DNA of 11,953 nt from Paracoccaceae bacterium (GCA_020832725.1 JAFIEC010000072.1:1-11953), one strand, 5' to 3'; positions 1 through 7,218 are shown, numbered from the stretch's first letter. Numbers and translations: made by a program. The notes: generated from the sequence alone by a model not told the origin.

Positions 1-465
1 CCGGGGGGTCTTGTATTCGGCCACGATCACCAATGTCGGCCCCGATACGATGAAACGCGGGTCCTGGTTGGGGGTGGACTTGACCCCCCGTGTCACCATC
101 AGGCGGATGTGGGCACCATGTTCCATGCCGTTGCGTGCCAGCGTCTCCTCGACTGCGGCCCGCAGCCCCGCCCGCCCCATGGGAAGCGCGATCGCCAGCG
201 CCCGCGCCCCGCGCTCCAGCCGGTCGAGATGGGCGTCGAACTCGAGGATGCGCCCCCGGTGCAGGCGCAACCCCTCCCACACCCCGTCGCCAAAGCCGAA
301 GCCCGCATCGAAGACCGACACCATCGCCTGCGCCCGGGGCAGGTAGGCACCGTTCACATGTACCAGAACATCCGAATTGCGCGGATCGTCGGCATAGCCC
401 TGGGCAGAGGCGGCTGTGGGATCGGAGGCCGCGGCGGCCTCCGGGTCAGTTTCGAGACGGGTCAT
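1..465 (-). CDS. Class IV aminotransferase (branched-chain / D-amino-acid aminotransferase fold), partial at the 3' end
   Basis: The minus-strand frame is open from the ATG at 465-463 to the window edge, giving 155 codons with no stop. The C-terminal part lies outside. The translation carries the N-terminal signature of fold-type IV PLP aminotransferases: a VLVHVNGAYLPRAQA strand at about residues 33-47, FDAGFGFGDGVWEGLRLH at about 52-69, then FDAHLDRLERGARAL and HIRLMVTRG. This fold includes branched-chain and D-amino-acid transaminases and aminodeoxychorismate lyase. The part seen does not settle the substrate, and the PLP lysine would lie beyond the edge. The first 30 or so residues are an Ala/Asp-rich extension. 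An AGGAG ribosome site lies 6 nt upstream of the start, and a TTGACA promoter-like sequence lies further upstream. The gene follows glmS on the same strand after a 118-bp gap, so it may be transcribed separately. Family confidence is high; function is open. Confidence 0.88.
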   Translation of the reverse strand, partial: MTRLETDPEAAAASDPTAASAQGYADDPRNSDVLVHVNGAYLPRAQAMVSVFDAGFGFGDGVWEGLRLHRGRILEFDAHLDRLERGARALAIALPMGRAGLRAAVEETLARNGMEHGAHIRLMVTRGVKSTPNQDPRFIVSGPTLVIVAEYKTPR

Positions 466-491
466 GGGCGCTCCTGCGGATCGGGCCGCCA

Positions 492-520
492 AAGGTTCCG
501 CCGATCCCCCGCCCTGTCAA
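492..520 (-). promoter_or_regulatory. Candidate sigma-70-type promoter for the class IV aminotransferase
   Basis: On the minus strand a perfect TTGACA (520-515) is followed by a 17-nt spacer and AACCTT (497-492), about 27 nt before the start codon. The -35 matches the consensus fully. The -10 keeps only the second-position A and last-position T, the two most important bases. It sits in the gap after glmS, where no hairpin-plus-T terminator is evident. The DegT gene (4823-4851) has a very similar arrangement. This is inference only; no transcript data are available. Confidence 0.4.
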
Positions 521-583
521 GCGTGCCCGCGCATGAGGGGCCGCGACATGGGGGCCGGAGGTGGGGGATCCTGCGCCGTCGCG

Positions 584-2407
584 CTATTCCACCGTGACCG
601 ACTTGGCCAGGTTGCGCGGCTGGTCAATGTCGGTCCCCCGCGCGAGGGCGGTGTGGTAGGCCAGAAGCTGCACCGGCACCGCATAGAGGATGGGGGCCAG
701 CAGCGGATCGGCATCGGGCATCATCACCACCTTCCAGGCATCTGCCCCCGCCGCCTCTGCCCCGGCGGCATCGCTGAGCAGGATGACCTTGCCGCCCCGG
801 GCCATGACCTCGTGCATGTTCGAGACGGTCTTGTCGAACAGCCCGTCGCGGGGCGCGAGCACGACCACCGGCACACGCTCGTCGATCAGGGCGATGGGGC
901 CGTGCTTGAGTTCGCCCGATGCATAGCCTTCGGCGTGTATATAGCTGATTTCCTTGAGCTTGAGCGCACCCTCAAGGGCCATCGGATACATCGTGCCACG
1001 GCCCAGGAACAGGACGTCCCGGGAATCGGCCAGCACGCGCGCCACGGCGGCGATCAGCCCCTCGCTCTGCAGCGCCAGTGCCACCAGCCGGGGCAGGGTG
1101 CCCAGCAGCCCGACAAGCTCGGCCTCCCGGCCCGCGTCGATCCGGCCCCGCTGCCGGGCCGCCAGCACCGCCAGCGCGGCCAGCACGGTCAGCTGTCCGG
1201 TGAACGCCTTGGTCGAGGCGACCCCGATCTCGGCCCCGGCCAGCGTCGGCAGGGCAAGATCCACTTCGCGGGCGATGGAGCTTTCGGGTGCGTTCACAAG
1301 GCCGAGCGTGCGCGCGCCCTGCTCGGCCAGATAGCGCAGTGCCGCCAGCGTGTCGGCCGTCTCGCCCGACTCGGAGACGACCAGCCCCACCCTGCCCTCG
1401 GGCACGGGAGGCTCCCGGTAGCGGTATTCCGAGGCGATATCGAGGTCCACCGGCAGGCCCGCCAGTTCCTCGAACCAGTAGCGGGCCACCCAGCAGGCGA
1501 AGAAGGCCGTGCCGCAGGCGGTCAGGCAAAGGCGCTGCGCGCTGGCGAAATCCACCTCGCCGGCGGGCAGGCGCACCTGCCCCGCCCCGACATCGGTGTA
1601 GGCGGCAAGGATATCGGCCAGAACCCGGGGCTGCTCTGCGATCTCCTTGGCCATGAAGTGCCGGTGCGCGCCCTTGTCGGCGGCGTCGCGGGGCAGCTCG
1701 ATGTGGCGGATGGGGCGATTGACCAGCTGGCCCCGGGGGTTGCGGATGGTGGCACCCGCCCGGGTGATCACGGCGCGGTCGCCCTCGTCGAGATAGGTGA
1801 TGCGGTCGGTCATGTGGCACAGCGCCAGCGCGTCGGAGCCGACATACATCTCGCCCTCGCCATGGCCTATGGCCAGAGGAGAGCCCTTGCGCGCCGCCAC
1901 CAGCAGGTCGTCCTCGCCCTCGAACAGGAAACACAGCGCAAAGGCACCCTCCAGCCGGTCGAGCGTGGTGAAGGCTGCATCGGCGGGCGACAGGCCCTCG
2001 GCCAGATATCGCTCGCACAGAAGGGCGACCACCTCGGTGTCGGTTTCGGTGACAAAGGCGCGGCCGCCCTCGGCCAGTTCGGCGCGCAGCTCGCGGTAAT
2101 TCTCGATGATGCCGTTATGCACGACCGCTACGGGCCCGGCCTGATGGGGGTGGGCGTTGGTGACGGAGGGCGCGCCATGGGTCGCCCAGCGGGTGTGCCC
2201 GATGCCGGCCTTGCCCGCCAGCGGCTCGTGGACCAGCAGGTCGGCAAGGTTCACCAGCTTGCCCACCGCCCGCCGCCGCCCGAGTGTGCCGTCATTGACC
2301 GTGGCGATCCCCGCGCTGTCATAGCCGCGGTATTCTAGCCGTCGCAGCCCTTCCATCAGAAAGGGTGCCGCTTCGTGACTGCCGAGGATTCCGACGATTC
2401 CGCACAT
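584..2407 (-). CDS. glmS: Glutamine--fructose-6-phosphate aminotransferase (isomerizing), GlmS
   Basis: This 607-residue protein is close to the usual length of about 608. It converts fructose-6-phosphate and glutamine to glucosamine-6-phosphate, the committed step of amino-sugar and UDP-GlcNAc synthesis in the cytoplasm. It starts MCGIVGILG, so Cys2 becomes the N-terminal nucleophile of the glutaminase domain after Met removal. HTRWATHG follows in the same domain. Two sugar-isomerase (SIS) domains follow, with SESGETADT in the first and SYIHAEGYASGELKHGP in the second. The extreme C-terminus LAKSVTVE carries the lysine (Lys602) that forms the Schiff base with the sugar. AGGAG at 2418-2414 is spaced 6 nt from the start. 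It lies 88 bp downstream of glmU on the same strand and probably forms a unit with it. No glmS ribozyme is expected in this group, and 88 bp leaves no room for one. Confidence 0.98.
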   Translation of the reverse strand: MCGIVGILGSHEAAPFLMEGLRRLEYRGYDSAGIATVNDGTLGRRRAVGKLVNLADLLVHEPLAGKAGIGHTRWATHGAPSVTNAHPHQAGPVAVVHNGIIENYRELRAELAEGGRAFVTETDTEVVALLCERYLAEGLSPADAAFTTLDRLEGAFALCFLFEGEDDLLVAARKGSPLAIGHGEGEMYVGSDALALCHMTDRITYLDEGDRAVITRAGATIRNPRGQLVNRPIRHIELPRDAADKGAHRHFMAKEIAEQPRVLADILAAYTDVGAGQVRLPAGEVDFASAQRLCLTACGTAFFACWVARYWFEELAGLPVDLDIASEYRYREPPVPEGRVGLVVSESGETADTLAALRYLAEQGARTLGLVNAPESSIAREVDLALPTLAGAEIGVASTKAFTGQLTVLAALAVLAARQRGRIDAGREAELVGLLGTLPRLVALALQSEGLIAAVARVLADSRDVLFLGRGTMYPMALEGALKLKEISYIHAEGYASGELKHGPIALIDERVPVVVLAPRDGLFDKTVSNMHEVMARGGKVILLSDAAGAEAAGADAWKVVMMPDADPLLAPILYAVPVQLLAYHTALARGTDIDQPRNLAKSVTVE

Positions 2408-2495
2408 GTTCCGCTCCTGCGCCCGAGGCGCGCCTCTTGTCGCCCGGCCCCCGGTGCCGTGGGCCTCTGGTTCAGTCGCGCCCCGCAGGGCGATG

Positions 2496-3896
2496 TCAGC
2501 CCGTCGTGCCCGCGTTACTGTTCCCGTCGCCGTCGCCGTCGCGAGTTTGCGCGCGGCGGGCGCGGATGGCCAGCAGCCGTTCCTTCAGCGCGCGGGCAAG
2601 GCCCGGCTTGTTGACCTGACGCGCCCGGCCAAGGGCCAGCGCCCCCGCCGGCACATCCTGCGTGACGACCGAACCGGAGGCCGTCATCGCCTCGGCCCCG
2701 ATCTCGACCGGGGCCACCAGCGCGGTGTTGGAGCCGATGAAGGCCCGCGCTCCGATCACGGTGCGGTGTTTCATCACGCCATCGTAGTTGCAGGTGATGG
2801 TACCCGCGCCGACATTCGCCCCCGCCCCGACCTCGGCATCGCCGATATAGGATAGGTGGTTGACGCGGCTGCCCTCGCCGAGGATCGCCTCCTTGATCTC
2901 GACGAAATTGCCCACCCGCGCGTCGTTGCCCAGCTCGGCCCCCGTCCGCAGACGCGCAAAGGGTCCGACCACGGCGCCGGACCCGACATGTGCCCCCTCG
3001 AGGTGGCAGAAGGCGCGTATCTCGGCCCCCGTCTCGACGGTGACGCCGGGCCCGAAGACCACATTGGGGCCCACCATTGCGTCGCGTCCGATCCAGGTGT
3101 CATGGGCGAAGAAGATCGTCTCGGGGGCGATCAGCGTCACCCCCTCCGCCAGCGCCTCGGCCCGGCGTCGGGCCTGAAAGGCGGCTTCGGCCCGGGCGAG
3201 ATCGGCGCGCGAGTTCACGCCCAGCGTCTCGTCCTCGGGGCAGGAGACGATTGCGGCGGTGCGTCCCCGGTGGCGGGCCAGCTCCACGATGTCGGTCAGG
3301 TAAAGCTCTCCGGCGGCATTGCCCGAGCCGACCTCGCCCACCAGTTCCAGCATCAGGCCCGCCGGGGCGCAGATGACGCCCGAATTGCACAGCCGGATCG
3401 CCAGCTCTTCGGGGCTTGCGTCGCGGGCCTCGACGATGCGCTCAAGACCGCCGCCTGCATCGCGCACCAGCCGCCCGTAGCGGCCCGGGTCGCTGGCCTC
3501 GAAGCCCAGGACCACCACATCCGCCCCGGCGGCGCGGGCAGCGCTCATGCGCTCCAGCGTCTCGGCGCGGATCAGGGGCGTGTCGGCGTAGAGGACGAAC
3601 AGATCGCCCTCGAAACCCGCCAGCGCGGGCGCGGCACAGGCCACCGCATGGGCGGTGCCACGCTGCTCGGGCTGCTGGGCGATGCGGATATCGGGGTCCA
3701 GCGCGCGGGCGGCGGCGGCCACCTCCTCGCCGCCATGGCCGACGACAACGACGCTGACCTCGGGTGCCAGAGGTGCGGCCGACGCCAGCACATGGGCCAG
3801 AAGCGGTGCGCCGCCGATGCCGTGCAGGGCCTTGGGCCGGTCGGAGTTCATCCGCGTTCCGGCCCCTGCCGCAAGTATCACCACCGCAGTGGGCAT
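2496..3896 (-). CDS. glmU: Bifunctional GlmU: GlcN-1-P acetyltransferase / GlcNAc-1-P uridylyltransferase
   Basis: GlmU makes UDP-GlcNAc from glucosamine-1-phosphate by acetylation, then uridylylation. The product feeds peptidoglycan and lipopolysaccharide. The 466 residues show both domains. The N-terminal nucleotidyltransferase has LAAGAGTRM (8-16), Lys22 in RPKALH, QRGTAHA (78-84) and the metal-binding Asp105 in YADTPL. The C-terminal left-handed beta-helix of hexapeptide repeats includes GNFVEIK, NHLSYIGD with the acetyltransferase His347, and GAGTITCNYDG. I chose the start at 3896 because the fold begins there and a GGGAG site lies 6 nt upstream. The longer frame, back to 3971, adds an Arg-rich, unlikely leader. 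The tail ends in a short Asp-Gly run that is not part of the conserved fold. The gene is transcribed away from the phosphatase gene and is followed by glmS. Confidence 0.97.
   Translation of the reverse strand: MPTAVVILAAGAGTRMNSDRPKALHGIGGAPLLAHVLASAAPLAPEVSVVVVGHGGEEVAAAARALDPDIRIAQQPEQRGTAHAVACAAPALAGFEGDLFVLYADTPLIRAETLERMSAARAAGADVVVLGFEASDPGRYGRLVRDAGGGLERIVEARDASPEELAIRLCNSGVICAPAGLMLELVGEVGSGNAAGELYLTDIVELARHRGRTAAIVSCPEDETLGVNSRADLARAEAAFQARRRAEALAEGVTLIAPETIFFAHDTWIGRDAMVGPNVVFGPGVTVETGAEIRAFCHLEGAHVGSGAVVGPFARLRTGAELGNDARVGNFVEIKEAILGEGSRVNHLSYIGDAEVGAGANVGAGTITCNYDGVMKHRTVIGARAFIGSNTALVAPVEIGAEAMTASGSVVTQDVPAGALALGRARQVNKPGLARALKERLLAIRARRAQTRDGDGDGNSNAGTTG
2525..2542. repeat. Hexanucleotide microsatellite (CGTCGC x3) in the glmU 3' end
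   Basis: Three perfect tandem copies of CGTCGC (plus strand) encode the Asp-Gly repeat in the GlmU tail. The unit is a multiple of three, so gain or loss of copies would lengthen or shorten the tail without a frameshift. The tail lies beyond the hexapeptide-repeat domain, where variation should be tolerated. Confidence 0.7.
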
Positions 3897-3916
3897 GTCA
3901 CACTCCCTTCGGGTTC

Positions 3917-3944
3917 GTTCTACCCCGCGCGCCGGGCGGCGCAA
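3917..3944 (-). promoter_or_regulatory. Candidate promoter for glmU
   Basis: On the minus strand TTGCGC (3944-3939) is followed by a 16-nt spacer and TAGAAC (3922-3917), about 21 nt before the glmU ATG. The -10 matches consensus at four of six positions and the -35 at three. It lies in the divergent region shared with the phosphatase gene. I found no equally good match reading towards the phosphatase. This is a pattern match only. Confidence 0.33.
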
Positions 3945-4109
3945 GTCCACCCCGCGCCTGTGGCGGCGCAAGCGCGGGCGACCGCTTCTGTCCCCTTGGC
4001 AGTGTTCTGTTCCCTTCGGCCATGCTGTGCAAGGGGCTGGTATCGGCGGCCCGGGTCACGTTTGACTGCGGAACATGACAGAATCGGCAGGGACCCGCCG
4101 GGAGGACAT

Positions 4110-4787
4110 ATGCGCAGCCTTATCTTCGATCTCGACGGAACGCTGGCCGATACCAGCGGTGACCTGATCGCTGCGGCCAATGCCGCTTTGCAGGAGATGG
4201 GCATGGGCATGCCGCTGCGTGCGCCCGGTGACGACGCCACCGCCTTTGCGGGGGGGCGGGCGATGCTGCGGCTGGGCCTTGCGCGGTCCGCCCCGTCGCT
4301 GGACGAAGCCGCGCGGGCGGCCCTTGTGGAGCGGGGATATCCGCGCCTGCTGCTGGCCTATGGTGCCGCGATCGACCGGCACACCCGGCTGTATCCCGGG
4401 GTGGAGGCCGCGCTGGACCGGCTGGGGGCTGCGGGCTGGGGGCTGGCCATCTGCACGAACAAGCCCGAGGCGCTGGCGGTGGAACTGGTGGCGCGGCTGG
4501 GCATCGCCGACCGTTTCGGCGCGCTGGTGGGGGCCGACACGCTGCCCCTGCGCAAGCCCGACCCGGCGCCGCTGCGCGAGGCCATCGCCCGGATCGGCGG
4601 CAGCACCGGGCGCGCCGCGCTTGTGGGCGACACCGTGACCGACCGGGAGACCGCGCGCGCGGCGGGTCTGCCCGCGATCCTTGTGACCTTCGGCCCAACC
4701 GGCGGGGCCGTGGCGGCGCTGGGGCCCGAGGGGTTGCTGGAGCATTACGACCATATCGAGGCTGTGGCCGAGCCGCTGGTGCGCTGA
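4110..4787 (+). CDS. gph: HAD-superfamily phosphatase, phosphoglycolate phosphatase-like
   Basis: The 225 residues match the usual length of Gph-type HAD hydrolases (subfamily IA). Gph dephosphorylates 2-phosphoglycolate, which arises from Rubisco oxygenation or from repair of oxidised DNA ends. All four HAD motifs are present. Motif I is FDLDGTLADT, with nucleophile Asp7 and acid/base Asp9. Motif II is Thr116 in ICTNKPEALA, motif III is Lys149 in LRKPDP, and motif IV is VGDTVTD with Asp174 and Asp178. A helical cap lies between motifs I and II. The frame is open far upstream, but translation clearly begins at 4110, where MRSLIFDLDG opens the fold 4 nt after GGAGG (4101-4105). The gene is divergent from glmU. 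The exact substrate cannot be read from sequence, and other sugar phosphates are possible, so the gene name is tentative. Confidence 0.9.
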   Translation: MRSLIFDLDGTLADTSGDLIAAANAALQEMGMGMPLRAPGDDATAFAGGRAMLRLGLARSAPSLDEAARAALVERGYPRLLLAYGAAIDRHTRLYPGVEAALDRLGAAGWGLAICTNKPEALAVELVARLGIADRFGALVGADTLPLRKPDPAPLREAIARIGGSTGRAALVGDTVTDRETARAAGLPAILVTFGPTGGAVAALGPEGLLEHYDHIEAVAEPLVR

Positions 4788-4822
4788 GCCACAGGCCGCC
4801 GGGGCCTCCTGCGCGGCGGTGA

Positions 4823-4851
4823 TTGACGCCCGCCCCATGGCGCGGCACCTT
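4823..4851 (+). promoter_or_regulatory. Candidate promoter for the DegT-family aminotransferase
   Basis: TTGACG (4823-4828), a 17-nt spacer and CACCTT (4846-4851) lie about 60 nt before the start codon at 4912, in the 124-bp gap after the phosphatase gene. The -35 matches at five of six positions. The -10 keeps only the key A and T. Just upstream, AGGCC (4793-4797) can pair with GGCCT (4803-4807), but no T-run follows, so a terminator for the phosphatase gene is doubtful. Confidence 0.4.
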
Positions 4852-4911
4852 GGCGGGGCGGTGCAGTGAGACCGTGGCGCAGATCGGCGGCGCAGATCGA
4901 AGGGGCGTGCG

Positions 4912-6150
4912 ATGGACGAACGGTTCGAGGGGTCCTTCACCCAGCAGGAGCCGATTTCCGAGGAGGCCATAGCGGCTGCGGTCGCGGTGATGCGTTCGGG
5001 CCGTTTGCATCGCTACAACGTGGCCCCCGGCGAGGTGGCCGAGGTCGCCCTGCTGGAGGAGGAATTCGCCCGGGCCACGGGCGCGCGGTTCTGCCTTGCG
5101 GTCGCTTCGGGCGGCTATGCCATGTCCTGTGCGCTGCGCGCGCTTGGGGTGGGCCCGGGGGATGCGGTGCTGTCGAACGGCTTTACGCTGGCACCCGTGC
5201 CCGGGGCGATCGCCTCGGTGGGCGCGCACCCGGTGCTGGTCGAGACGACCGAGGCGCTGACCATCGATCTCGACGATCTGGCCGCGCGGATCGAGGCGAC
5301 GGGCGCGCGGGTGCTGCTCTTGTCGCACATGCGCGGGCATGTCTGCGACATGGACCGGCTGATGGCGCTGTGCGACGCGGCCGGCGTGTCCGTGGTGGAG
5401 GATTGCGCCCATACCATGGGCGCGCGCTATCGTGGTGTGCCCTCGGGGCGGCACGGGCGGGTCGGGTGCTATTCGACCCAGACCTACAAGCACATCAATT
5501 CGGGCGAGGGCGGGCTGATCGTCAGTGACGATGCCGAGGTGATAGCGCGGGCGGTGGTGCTGTCGGGCAGCTACATGTTCTATGCCCGCCACAGCGCTGC
5601 GCCGCCCCCCGAGGCCTTTGCCGATGTGCGCCTGGAGATGCCCAATTGCTCGGGCCGGATGGACAATCTGCGCGCCGCGATCCTGCGCCCGCAGGTGCCC
5701 TTGCTTGAGGCGCGGCGACAGGCCTGGGAGGCCCGCTATCGGGTGATCGAATCCGGGCTTGCGGGCGTGGCGGGGGTGCAGCTTGTTCCCCGCGCGGCAG
5801 AAGAGGAATTCGTGGGCTCCTCGTTCCAGTTCCTGCTGCCGGGCTGGCCGGGGGAGGCGGTGCGCGCGATGGTGGCCCATTGCGCGGCGCGGGGGGTGGA
5901 GCTGAAATGGTTCGGCGCGCCCGAACCGGTGGGTTTCACATCGAGCTATCGCAGCTGGCGCTATGCCGGGCTGCAGGATCTGCCGCGCACCGATGCGCTG
6001 CTGGCCGGGCTGATCGACCTGCGCCTGCCGCTGACCTTTGATCTGGAGGATTGCGCCAGGATCGCTCGAATCATCGCGGGCGGGGTGGCGGCCACCCTTC
6101 CCGGCCTCGATGCCGCCCCGCCCCCGGGCGACATGCGCGCCGCAGAATAG
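4912..6150 (+). CDS. DegT/DnrJ/EryC1/StrS-type PLP aminotransferase, substrate unknown
   Basis: This 412-residue protein looks like a PLP-dependent enzyme of the DegT/DnrJ/EryC1/StrS group, most of which aminate keto-sugars bound to nucleotides. SGGYAM (66-71) occupies the usual cofactor-phosphate loop. VVEDCAHTMGA (161-171) carries Asp164, expected to hold the pyridine nitrogen, and His167. YKHINSGEGG (192-201) carries the probable PLP lysine, Lys193, in the family's characteristic K-x-x-x-x-GEGG context. There is no signal peptide or membrane segment. The start at 4912 is preceded by a weak AAGGGG site 7 nt upstream. No sugar dehydratase, epimerase or glycosyltransferase lies in the window, so the usual partners are missing. 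glmU and glmS, which supply UDP-GlcNAc, are close but point the other way. A tandem repeat follows the stop directly. The fold call is firm; the reaction is unknown. Confidence 0.85.
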   Translation: MDERFEGSFTQQEPISEEAIAAAVAVMRSGRLHRYNVAPGEVAEVALLEEEFARATGARFCLAVASGGYAMSCALRALGVGPGDAVLSNGFTLAPVPGAIASVGAHPVLVETTEALTIDLDDLAARIEATGARVLLLSHMRGHVCDMDRLMALCDAAGVSVVEDCAHTMGARYRGVPSGRHGRVGCYSTQTYKHINSGEGGLIVSDDAEVIARAVVLSGSYMFYARHSAAPPPEAFADVRLEMPNCSGRMDNLRAAILRPQVPLLEARRQAWEARYRVIESGLAGVAGVQLVPRAAEEEFVGSSFQFLLPGWPGEAVRAMVAHCAARGVELKWFGAPEPVGFTSSYRSWRYAGLQDLPRTDALLAGLIDLRLPLTFDLEDCARIARIIAGGVAATLPGLDAAPPPGDMRAAE

Positions 6151-6211
6151 GCGCAGCAGCGCGGAACTTGCGCCGGCGGCGCAGCGGCGCGGAACTTGCG
6201 CCGGAGGCGCA
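6151..6211. repeat. Tandem 28-bp repeat (two copies plus a partial third) with hairpins
   Basis: Unit 1 (6151-6178) and unit 2 (6179-6206) differ at only two of 28 positions. The next bases (6207 on) begin a third copy, GCGCAGC. Each unit boundary forms a hairpin. TGCGCC (6169-6174) pairs with GGCGCA (6178-6183) over a GGC loop. TGCGCC (6197-6202) pairs with GGCGCA (6206-6211) over a GGA loop. The array begins immediately after the aminotransferase stop and ends 45 bp before fabD. No T-run follows, so it is not a textbook terminator. It could stop or stabilise the upstream transcript, or be a repetitive extragenic element. Confidence 0.85.
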
Positions 6212-6212
6212 G

Positions 6213-6234
6213 CCGTGCTTCACGCGATGCACGG
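6213..6234 (+). other. Inverted repeat in the fabD leader
   Basis: CCGTGC (6213-6218) and GCACGG (6229-6234) form a 6-bp stem with a 10-nt loop, directly after the tandem repeat and about 20 nt before the fabD start. It could be an RNA hairpin in the leader or a protein-binding palindrome. The TTGACG that follows (6235-6240) is too close to the start codon to act as a -35 for fabD. Confidence 0.4.
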
Positions 6235-6255
6235 TTGACGCAGGGGAGTACAGAC

Positions 6256-7218
6256 ATGCGCGCATTCGTCTTTCCGGGCCAGGGAGCGCAGGTGATCGGC
6301 ATGGGCCGGGCTCTGGCAGAGGCCTATGCGCCCGCCGCCCGGGTCTTCGAGGAGGTGGACGAGGCGCTGTCCGAGCCGCTGTCGCATCTGATCTGGGAGG
6401 GCGAGATCGAGGCCCTGACCCTGACCCAAAACGCCCAGCCGGCGCTGATGGCGACCTCGCTGGCCGCGGTGGCGGCGCTGCGGGCCGAAGGCGCGGGGGT
6501 GGAGGCTGCGGCCTTTGTCGCCGGTCACAGCCTTGGCGAGTATTCGGCGCTCTGTGCCGCCGGCGCGCTGAGCCTGCACGACACGGCCCGGCTGCTGCGG
6601 CTGCGCGGGCAGGCGATGCAGCGCGCGGTGCCGGTGGGCGTGGGGGCCATGGCCGCCATCCTGGGCCTTGACCGCGCTGCGGTGGAGGAGGTGGCCCGTG
6701 AGGCCGCTCAGGGTGAGGTCTGCGAGGCGGCCAACGACAACGATCCCGCGCAGGTGGTCGTCTCGGGCCATGCGGGGGCGGTGGCGCGCGCCACCGAGAT
6801 CGCCAAGGCGCGCGGGGCGAAACGCGCCCTGATGCTGCCGGTCTCGGCCCCGTTTCACTGCGCCCTGATGAAGCCCGCCGCCGAGGAGATGCGGGCGGCT
6901 CTGGCGACGGTGGAGATCGCCACACCCCTTGTGCCCGTGGTCGCCAATGTGCGCGCCGAGGCGGTCAGCGCCCCCGAGACCATCCGCGCGCTGCTGGTGG
7001 AGCAGGTCACCGGCGCGGTCCGCTGGCGCGAAAGCGTGGCGTGGAGGGGCGCGCAGGGCGGGGGCGAGTTGTGGGAAGTGGGGGCGGGCAAGGCCCTCTC
7101 GGGCATGATCCGGCGCATCTCGCGCGAGGCCGAAACCCGCGCTGTCGGCACGCCCGACGAGGTGCGGGCGGCGGCGGCCGGTGCTACGGCTGCCGGGCAG
7201 CAAGCCCGTCAGGATTGA
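6256..7218 (+). CDS. fabD: Malonyl-CoA:ACP transacylase FabD
   Basis: FabD moves malonyl groups from CoA to the acyl carrier protein, supplying the extender unit of type II fatty-acid synthesis in the cytoplasm. The 320 residues contain FPGQG (6-10), the nucleophile motif GHSLGEY with Ser92 (90-96), Arg117 that binds the malonyl carboxylate, and catalytic His201 in SAPFH. These positions coincide with the Escherichia coli enzyme. The start at 6256 is supported by AGGGGAG at 6242-6248, 7 nt upstream, and by the fold beginning at MRAFVFPGQG. The longer frame from 6196 starts inside the repeat and adds an Arg-rich leader. The protein is about ten residues longer than E. coli FabD because of an Ala/Gln-rich tail. 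It lies upstream of fabG and acpP, whose products act in the same pathway. Confidence 0.97.
   Translation: MRAFVFPGQGAQVIGMGRALAEAYAPAARVFEEVDEALSEPLSHLIWEGEIEALTLTQNAQPALMATSLAAVAALRAEGAGVEAAAFVAGHSLGEYSALCAAGALSLHDTARLLRLRGQAMQRAVPVGVGAMAAILGLDRAAVEEVAREAAQGEVCEAANDNDPAQVVVSGHAGAVARATEIAKARGAKRALMLPVSAPFHCALMKPAAEEMRAALATVEIATPLVPVVANVRAEAVSAPETIRALLVEQVTGAVRWRESVAWRGAQGGGELWEVGAGKALSGMIRRISREAETRAVGTPDEVRAAAAGATAAGQQARQD

Noticed and set aside
416..2338. A 640-codon open frame on the plus strand opposite glmS
   Set aside because: It is the antisense shadow of glmS. Its translation is rich in Arg, Gly, Gln and His with no recognisable domain, and long stop-free frames on the opposite strand are expected in GC-rich coding DNA.
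2856..4109. Upstream extension of the phosphatase frame, which would make a 643-residue protein
   Set aside because: The extension runs antisense through glmU. The HAD fold begins at MRSLIFDLDG (4110), right after a GGAGG ribosome site.
4120..5880. A 586-codon minus-strand frame opposite the phosphatase and DegT-type genes
   Set aside because: It spans two well-supported genes and their intergenic region. The product is Arg/Pro/His-rich and low in complexity, so it is a composition artefact.
6235..6240. TTGACG as a -35 element for fabD
   Set aside because: With a 16-18-nt spacer the -10 would fall on the fabD start codon, so it cannot serve the annotated start.
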